A stretch of 64,000 nucleotides of DNA from Erpobdella octoculata (taxonomy: Eukaryota; Annelida; Clitellata; Hirudinida; Erpobdellidae): positions 24,452,719 through 24,516,718 of the forward strand of contig OZ022245.1 of the NCBI GenBank assembly GCA_963978895.1. The letters run 5' to 3'. Both the position numbers and the translations under genes were made by a program. The notes beneath the pieces are model-generated. The model saw only the letters and a list, made by a program, of their open reading frames with translations, ran no database searches and had not been told where the DNA came from. Below are positions 24,292-64,000 of the stretch, in pieces; position 1 is the first letter of the stretch, and the number at the start of each line of letters is the position of its first letter.

Positions 24292-25459
24292 CAAACAACC
24301 CTTCTGTTTCTTACCCCCCCCCCTGTTCATCGTTTCTCTCTTATTTTTATTGTAGCCGTATCGGGATGTGCAACTCCACACATATTTACTGCATTATTCT
24401 TGCGTTAAAGAAAAGTAATCTCGAGCTTTCTCTATTATGGAAATTGGCTCAATCTCGGTACTGATTATTTTTATCTCACTATCACACTCGCGCGTTTGGG
24501 AAGCGTCCGTCCATCTATTTCCTCGCTACCGTTTCATGCAATGGTAGAATATAGGATGCATTTAGCTGTCGTTTCAAACCTTTCTCATTTTCTATGGTTT
24601 CTACGGTTTGCAGTTCTGAGTCAGGGCTTCCTTAAACGTACACTGCTCTTAACTAGTCACTGGCAGTCACATGCGAGCGTAACGCAGCCTCTTCTTCTCT
24701 TGCCAGTACACGCCTATGTACGAAGCATGCTTGTGATTTATAAAAGTTCATTGAAAGCGTGACAGACGTAACTTATCGAACTGGCTTTACAGCACGTCAC
24801 GTCTATAATAAAATGATTGCATTGCACTGCAGCAGCCTTCTTCTCTGTCCTCCCTTTTTGTGCGAGTAGTCCTTCGTCATGTGTCGGGTTGTAAGAGTTG
24901 AAGATTTTTTTTAAATATTATTTTTATTTATATATTATTTTTACTATTATAGTTATCAAGTCGAGCCCCAAAGAAGAATAATTAGTTAGTATTGTAGGAC
25001 GAGAATGATTTATTAATTATTATTGAGAAGTTGAAATATCGTGAAGTGAATTTGCTATGATTTAAAGACAATTTTTTACCTGTGTGTGTGTTTTTTTTAT
25101 ATCTATTGTATATTTCATTTTCGTTTAAAAAATAAGAAAGAATTTAGAGCACGTGACAGAGCCAGACGAGGACAAAACTTAAGACGTAGTTTCTTAAGGG
25201 ATGTCTTTCTTACTATTTTTTAAAAATAGATATAAAATAGATGCTGCTGATGATGCATGTGTCAAGAAGTGTGTTGCTACTGCTACGGACGAGTCATATT
25301 TTTTTTGTTTAAGGATCCTGTCGCAAACACCTGTTCATGTCTGCAAAAGGTAATTTATATGAGAAATTAAAAATCCATTCTCTCATTATTTTATTTTTAT
25401 GCCGTTCGTTAACTGACGAGTATTTTTTTATAGCTCTGATCAAAGTTCATAAGATCAAT

Positions 25460-25606
<147 letters not shown>

Positions 25607-26381
25607 TACATACATGTATGTATTTATGTATGTGTGTGTGCGTGTTCTAAACGTTTTGTGCGTTTTAATTTAGCTATACTCTCTCTTTCTCGCTCTCTCC
25701 ACATCGATTCACCACGATTTTGAAGTGAGACAGTTTTTTTAGTTGTAGTTCTTCTTGTTTATTGGCTGGTGGTTAGGTTAGGCTGCGCTGCTAGTTGACT
25801 AGTAGTCGACCACACGGACGGGGTTGAAGTTTCTCGACCTTGTCCTCGTTTTTAGAATATCTTGAAGCCATCTGAGTTCCAACGGTTTCAGACAGTGTTA
25901 ACGTTTTTAACCTCTGTTTTGAAGGGTGATTTTTTTGTCTTGTGCATTTGTAAACAGTTGAAGTGTATTTAAAAAAAAACAAACTAATATAATCTATTTT
26001 TATGTTTTCTTAGCTCTCTGCTTTCACGTGCATAAATGATTGTCGTCTGTGAATTGTTTGTTGCATGGTTTTTCGTTCCATCGGGAGAATATTAGATTGA
26101 CTGGAGTAGGTTTTTTATATTCTTATTAAAGAAACATTTGTAAGATGAGACGAGCTGGGAAGCACTAAACATGAAGAGAGCTTTTTCTTGTGTTTTTCAC
26201 TCTTAATGAAGTTATGCACAAATGACTTTTTAAATATTTATTGTTTTTGATCGGTTATTTTATTTACGTCACCGCTAGTGTTCATTGTGAACCGAATAGG
26301 ACAAATAACTGTTGATAATGTGCTCCATAAATATTTTCTTTACTGTTATATTCAATGAAAGCTTTTCATTTTATTTATTTA

Positions 26382-26762
26382 CTAGCGGGGTTACCCGGCG
26401 TTGACCGGGGGGTTTTTAGAGGTTTTTCTATTGCTTTTACCCTCGCATTCTCTCTCGCTCCCCGCTGGGTTTCCCGCTCCCGCTCGCTCTCCCGTGCACG
26501 CTCCCGCTCGCTTTCCAAAATCCCGCTCGCTTTCCCACTCCTTTTATTTCTTCCTCTACCTCCTTACTTTTTTATCCCCATAAAACTTAAAATAAATAGA
26601 TTTGTTAAAAGTTTTTTGAAACCTTCTTTAAACTTTGTTACATAAACTAAATTTTAATTTTGTTACACAATAACATTGGATGTTCATACATAGGAACTTT
26701 GGCCAGGTAGGTTTTTTGGCCTTTTTGAGATCTACATCCATGACAAATTATGTTAACATAGG
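26382..26762 (-). mobile_element. Helitron-like element, 3' part, reverse orientation
   Basis: CTAGCGGGGTTACCCGGCG at the left is the reverse complement of the Helitron 3' terminus, preceded by A as expected for A|T target insertion. It is followed by CCCGCTCGCTCTCCC-type tracts and sequence homologous to 7860-8150. The inner limit is uncertain. Confidence 0.65.
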
Positions 26763-26900
26763 TCCTGCGTATAAATAATATATCTTTATTGATGAAAACT
26801 CTGAGAAATTTTTTACGTTTCTTTAATAGCTTTAATAGCGACTATTTGATGATCATGTTCATTGAAGATATTTTTTGGAGAGAGAGAGCGAAGGAGATAG

Positions 26901-26903
<3 letters not shown>

Positions 26904-26995
<92 letters not shown>
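26904..26995. repeat. (GA)n microsatellite
   Basis: Perfect GA run of about 90 bases. Confidence 0.98.
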
Positions 26996-26996
<1 letters not shown>

Positions 26997-27157
26997 AAGT
27001 AGTAAACAGATTACTTTTAGTAATTCTGCTGTTTGTAATTAGTTGCAATAATAATTTGTCTGTCTGTCTGATTTTTTATTCTCTGTCTCTTTTTATTTTT
27101 TTGTAATTTGTTTACTTCTGCAAAAATGGGAATGAAAGAATATTGTAGAAATAAATG

Positions 27158-27161
<4 letters not shown>

Positions 27162-27204
<43 letters not shown>
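27162..27204. repeat. (AT)n microsatellite
   Basis: Perfect AT run. Confidence 0.97.
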
Positions 27205-27207
<3 letters not shown>

Positions 27208-27871
27208 AAAATGATTTGAATAGTACGTCTCATTTATTCAACATCTATCATCAGACAGTGAAAGACAGTATGCGCGATTGTTGTAGCATTAAGGAAAATA
27301 ATTATCATATTCATGTAGTTGTCTGAATACTTGGAGATTCATGTTTTTGCACTCATGGATCTGGCAGATGGTGAAACAGTCTCACAAGTCCTGCTACTCC
27401 GCATGCTATGTTCTTCTTATTATTATTATTTAATGATATTATTATTACTACTATCATCATCGTTATCACCGTAGTCGTCTTCATCATCATTAAAATTTAT
27501 ATTGTGATGATTGATCATTGTACTTTTTTAAAACACAGATGCTAAGACAAAGTACGTGGAAATTTGATCTCCTCGTACACACGCGCATAACAACAACAAC
27601 AACAATAACAACACTTCATTGTTGCATTGGGACTTTGCACATGAGACTTGTTTTTTTGTCATCTTCCATTCCAGCCATAAGTCATCATCGTTTGAAGATG
27701 TCCTTCCCTTCTACTGCTGAGGCTGTCAGGGTTTGCTGCCATCAAACCAGCCTGCTTTAACGCTGTATTTTCGACCATACCGAAACTGCAATAATACCTT
27801 TCAATACTTCCAGACAAAAAAGACATTGATGATTATATAAATACTAGAGATAGCCCGTCGTGAATGACGTG

Positions 27872-28102
<231 letters not shown>

Positions 28103-28687
28103 TATATATTGGTGTGGAGCTTGACCTTGGTCACGTTTAGTGGTAATTTTTTATTTAGTTTTTTAAAGTGCAAAATCTTCTACGGTTTCATTTCATCCTT
28201 GGGTAAAAGCAAGCTCACAAATCTGCACAAACACAAATCGATTCATGACTTGGTAAATATTTGCATTGTTGTGTTAATGTGCTTGCGTGAGTGCGTGTTA
28301 CTTCATCTCAAAGTTACATCTACGTTTATAATAACAATAATTGTCAATAATTATTATAATTATAATTAGGGAAATACATGTCTGATATATTATATTTACA
28401 CCGCACAATCATAGAAATACTTATAAAGAAGTTTCGAGCTGTACTGGCTGTACTGCAGTCAATTTTTTCATTTTTTGGCTTGTTCAATGAATGTTTATAG
28501 CTGTATGTCTATTGTTATACGTATTGTATGCACTTGTGTATTTTGTTCTATAAAAATAATAAAGAATTTTGACATCTTGATATTATTATAATTTCTGTTT
28601 TAAATGTAATTTTATAATCTTTTCCATCGTTTCAGAAGGAGTGGTATGAAGTTCAGTTGGGGTGTTGTATTGTTGTTCTAAGACAGA

Positions 28688-59749
<31,062 letters not shown>

Positions 59750-61574
59750 CACGACGACCTTCAGAGGTTATAGGTCGTGTCGTCGTTCGAAATTTTCTTT
59801 TCTGCGGCATGCGATGATTTCTCAAAGGTTTTCATTTTGTGTTCACGTGCTCCTTCGTTTTTTTTTTAAATTTGTTTTGTTAAACTCGGTTTAATATTTT
59901 TCTGTTTTGTTTTTGACACTTCTGATCAACTTGAAGTTGGATCGATCCCGTTCGGATGGATTTGGAAGAGGATTTTTATGTTTGTTGAGAAGTTGCTTTT
60001 TAAGAGCAGTTTTGTTTTCTTTTTATGTTTCTTCCTCCCTGCAGGGAAAAATATTTCGTCTCCGATCGGGCGGAGATCTCCGTTCGGATGCGGGTCGTTG
60101 CTCGGCGGTGTTCAAATTTTAACTCGCTCGGATCCGCGAGAGTCGGAAGTTTTGTTTTTCTCGTCTTGTGATTTCTTCGATGTGAATAATCAATCTTACA
60201 CGTGTCTTCTCTGCTGCGGAGGCAGGCGTGTGTCGTATATCTACTTGAATGAAGTTAAACTTCCATGTTCTTCTTTTTCTTCTCCTCACGACGTACTTGA
60301 AGTCTCTCTGCTGGAATGTCTCGTCGTTTTTCGGACGGCCGGAGAAGAAGGCGACGATGATTCGGTGTTTGCGTGCTCGAATGTTTTTGTTCTCTTTTCA
60401 TTTCTTCCTGCCGCGTCTCGGCTGCCCTTGTAAAGACGTCCGAGAGATGACGCGTAATAATAATTAACCGTTGGAGTAGCTGTCGACAATCCTCTTGTTT
60501 AGAGTGCTTTGAATGTAATCAAACATCTAAATGCTAAACACATTCTACTTAGTTTAGTTGAATTCCGAGCACGCTACTCTTTGCCGACATTAAATGACAA
60601 ACACACGAAACATGACATTTCTTTTTTTTTTAGACCCCACTCACTCCAGATAATGTGTTTTCATTACATCGTCATTGCTACCGTATTACTAAATGCAATG
60701 AATAATAAGTTTTACTATGAATGATCCCTGCTATGCTACTCTCGAGTTGTTGTTATCGTTGATGTCCCGTCATTTGAGCTGAGCAGGATTTTTTTGTGGT
60801 AACTGGTTTATCATATATATATATATACAAGGACCCACTTAAAATCTGCACCAACATCCATCTAACTGATTTCACTCTCGTATCCTTTCACTCTCTCATG
60901 TCTCTTCATGCGGACTTCACAAGTCGTAGTCCTGTTTCTATTTTTTGGTTCATTTGTTTCAATCGTGATGGTAGTATTGAACGTTAGCTCTTGTTTTTCT
61001 TTCTTTTTGCAAGCTTGAGTATTCTGTTCTGTAGCAAATTCCCACGTAAGGTAGATGTATTCCACATCCCAGTTGGTTCGCTAACGTTGAATAACCTCAC
61101 GGCGTGTGTCAGAGGTTAAACGCAAAAACACGATAATAATTGGTCGAGTTGATGACCGATCGAGATGTGTCGTCCAATGAATTTACAACATTTGAGAAGG
61201 TGCCTTCCAAATGCAGCCTTCTTCTTACGACGAGTGGTCACTTCTGGTCACTGCTGAATCAACAACTGATCGTTTATCAAGTTGTCATCTATTTTTTTCT
61301 TCTTCTTCAACACGTGTGTCCGATGTGTCTATAAGATGTGATATTCCCTTTTATGTGCCCGTTTGTGTGTGTGTTTCTTGTTTTGTTTTGTTTCTATGTT
61401 TCATTTCATTGGGATGTCATTGTGATTCTTGTTTTGTATGCGTCAAATGGAACTTTTGAAACTGTCAACACTGTCAAGATGGTACTGAATTGTTTGAATA
61501 TATTCATTTGCTCAATATACCATTCTGCCAGTTATTTGGAGACATCATCTTATTATTACTATTGTTATCATCAC

Positions 61575-61671
<97 letters not shown>

Positions 61672-62040
61672 TATTTTACTTATTAACAAAAATAGTTCTT
61701 GTTGGACATGATATTATGTAACATATGTTTTTGGTATGGTGTTGTTTGTAGATTCTATAACTTGCCTTGGCATTGTTTAAGCACTTCATTTAATTCTCCC
61801 ACCTGTTAGCCTCTAACAAACGTTTTCATTTTATAAGTTTTCTTTTTATTAAAAAAATAATATTTATTTAAAAAAAAATTAAATAAAATTGTTATATAAA
61901 GAATTCTTGTTATCACCACTTTTGAACAAGCAATAAGGGAAAGAAATGGGTGGAGGAGGAGGAGGAGGAGATGGTCACTGTGCTTTTTGGATGCAGCCTT
62001 TTTTCTCTGTTTCATGTTTTGTAATTTTTTGATCATTATC
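59750..62040 (+). other. Probable 3' UTR of the nuclear receptor and downstream DNA
   Basis: After the stop codon about 700 bases (59750-60470) are less AT-rich than the rest and contain a 151-codon open frame (59978-60433) without recognised similarity. I read this as 3' UTR rather than a gene. A long ATT array follows at 61576-61670. AATAAA occurs at about 61882, but the true polyadenylation site is not fixed. Confidence 0.5.
61576..61670. repeat. (ATT)n microsatellite
   Basis: Perfect trinucleotide run. Confidence 0.97.
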
Positions 62041-62734
62041 AGACGATGATAGCACAGACCTTATCAACTTTAAACAGATAAATAATTGAAACAGATCTTG
62101 GCAGTTCTCTTGTATAAAAAAAAATGTGTAAATAGCTTTCCACGTTCTAATACGTAACGAAGTATATTCTCTTGTGTGCGCGCGTGTGCGTGTGTGTGTG
62201 TTGGTTGGTTCTTCAACTGGTGAATCTGCTTAGATAATTTGGTCATCGTCAGAATCACCGTCGTCATCGTTACCATCATTGCTATCGTCGTTATGCTCTA
62301 GCGAATGTGGCTGGTAATTTCTGAAAATGTCCTCTTAATATTCTCCGTCGTGTGCTTGCTGGCTGGCTGGCTGGAAAGCAGCTGTGAAGTTTGTTTGTTG
62401 TCATCATCCTGCTAACATCTTTCTACGTAGCTTTCCATTAATAATTGTTGCATTGTCCTCCTAGTATTCATCTGTTTCCTCATCTTTTTTTTTATTTTTA
62501 TTAACTTTTATTTTAGTCAAGAAATCTCACGAGAGATGAATTACATTTTAATGTAAACTTTTTATATATATATATTTTTACTGAGGGTAATAGTTCAAAC
62601 ATTTCTACCAATTGCTTATATGTAGATGCCTCCATGTATTGATACAAATCTGTACGTAATTTTTAGTTTAGTTATGTTATTGATTCTGTTTGTGTATGTT
62701 TAGATGTATGTATTATGCATGTAATATGTAATAT

Positions 62735-62789
62735 GTATATGTATGTATGCATGTATGTATGTATGTATGTATGTATGTATGTATGTATG

Positions 62790-62823
<34 letters not shown>

Positions 62824-62965
62824 TGTATGTATGTATGTATGTATGTATGTATGTATGTATGTATGTATGTTATGTATGTATGTATGTATGTATGTTATGT
62901 ATGTATGTATGTATGTATGTATGTATGTATGTATGTATGTATGTATGTATGTATGTATGTATGCA
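62735..62965. repeat. (GTAT)n microsatellite
   Basis: GTAT run with single-base slips near 62870 and 62894. Confidence 0.97.
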
Positions 62966-63490
62966 CGTAGTATGTTTATTGTTAAACGCATGTACATCTT
63001 CATTGACATCTGCGAACATGATTTCTTCTCATACAGTTAGCATCCGTGATTAAATTGGATGTTGGCATGGTTGTTGCCACGTCTATATGCAGCCTTTTCT
63101 CTTTTCTGCCTCGCTAACATCTCGTAACGCGGATATTCTTCTTCCTTTGTTCAAGTCCTCCTCCGTGTTTGAACTCTTTGGTGGCTGTCTCTGAGGAGTT
63201 TCACTTTCAGTTTCTGCTTTATAGAATTCTCCTCTCTCGCTGGCTCTTCTTTAATCTCTCTCCTTGTTTGTTGTTTGTTGTTTGGCGGTCGTTGCTCTTG
63301 TTGTTAACGTGGTGTCGTTATGTACGTGGGCGCTCAAGTTTTTGTTTTTCAATTCATCCGATCATCGAAAGAAATGAAATCTCGCCAGAAATTATAAAGA
63401 TAACAATGCATGGCGTGTTTAAAAAGCAAAGTTTGGTTGTATCTATTATTGTATAAATAGAAGTATAAGTGTATACATACATATACACAC

Positions 63491-63494
<4 letters not shown>

Positions 63495-63562
<68 letters not shown>
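63495..63562. repeat. (AT)n microsatellite
   Basis: Perfect AT run. Confidence 0.96.
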
Positions 63563-63566
<4 letters not shown>

Positions 63567-64000
63567 TTATCGACAAACAATGGAGATTACGTTCATTAAT
63601 TTGTTGTCAAATGTATCTATTTCTGTCTGAGTTTTTTTTTTAAATTATGGAACGCTAAGGTGAAAGAGCAACTAGGAAACGAAGCTGGGTGGGTTGTTAT
63701 CTTTGTTCTCGCTGCTTCTACCTGTATATACAACCAGTCTTAAAAGTGCTGGCAGCTAAGGATGTGCAGGTGCTGCTACAAGCATTGATATATACTATAT
63801 CAAGTATATATCAATGGCTACAAGTCTTTTAAATCATCTCTCACCTTATACCAGCAGTGCATACCATTCTGCATTCGGGGAAAGGAGTGAAGCCAATCTT
63901 ATCGTGACAAACTTCCCCAGATGTTTTATGGTTTTTTTTTAAACCTGATTATAAATCTGCATGATATTAATATAAGCTCAAAATTAATTATCGTTTTTAT

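Larger units (their letters stand above)
62041..64000. other. Microsatellite-rich DNA at the window end
   Basis: No gene is recognised. It contains a (GTAT)n array (62735-62965), an (AT)n array (63495-63562) and short GT and TGGC tracts. Confidence 0.6.

Noticed and set aside
59978..60433. 151-codon frame after the receptor stop as a separate gene
   Set aside because: No homology or start context is recognised, and its position fits the receptor's 3' UTR.

Overview
This looks like one window of an animal (metazoan) nuclear genome. Genes are split by long GT-AG introns and non-coding DNA is AT-rich. There are very long AT, TATG, ATT and GA microsatellites and many transposon remnants (hAT-type MITEs, Helitrons, LINE 3' ends, tRNA-like SINEs). 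The SINE tails and the Helitron and MITE styles suggest a lophotrochozoan, perhaps a mollusc. That placement is inference and no species is assigned.

Three genes can be supported, all on the plus strand. (1) ZCRB1, six exons at 8999-14449, rebuilt exon by exon into a complete 205-residue protein with an RRM and a CCHC zinc knuckle. This is the U11/U12 snRNP 31K protein of the minor spliceosome. (2) A nuclear receptor of NR1 type, nine coding exons at 28688-59749, giving 774 residues. It has a 13-residue N-terminus, a C4/C4 DNA-binding domain, a hinge of roughly 400 residues encoded almost wholly by one exon, and a ligand-binding domain that ends in an AF-2-like helix. (3) Inside that receptor's first coding intron, a same-strand ZYG11/ZER1-like open frame at 29644-31248, interrupted by one in-frame TAG.

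Layout: 1-8998 holds a 157-bp satellite, minisatellites, a 1.84-kb hAT element (4716-6559), an AT/CA microsatellite and a Helitron end. 8999-14449 is ZCRB1 with a 33-bp minisatellite and a LINE tail in its introns. 14450-28635 has no recognised gene; it carries two SINE-like copies, two hAT MITEs with exact 8-bp target duplications, a Helitron end and large microsatellites. 28636-59749 is the receptor. Its introns hold the ZYG11-like frame, a palindromic Helitron structure with a broken Rep-like ORF (31625-33668), a 900-bp tandem duplication (36081-37888), a short complete Helitron (38359-38713), two more hAT MITEs, a 30-bp G-rich minisatellite and a LINE reverse-transcriptase remnant. 59750-64000 is probable 3' UTR followed by microsatellite-rich intergenic DNA.

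The genes show no evident shared pathway. ZCRB1 and the receptor are simply neighbours. The main items for follow-up are the orphan receptor with its SUMO-motif hinge and triple in-phase donor, the nested ZYG11-like gene, and the foldback Helitron.
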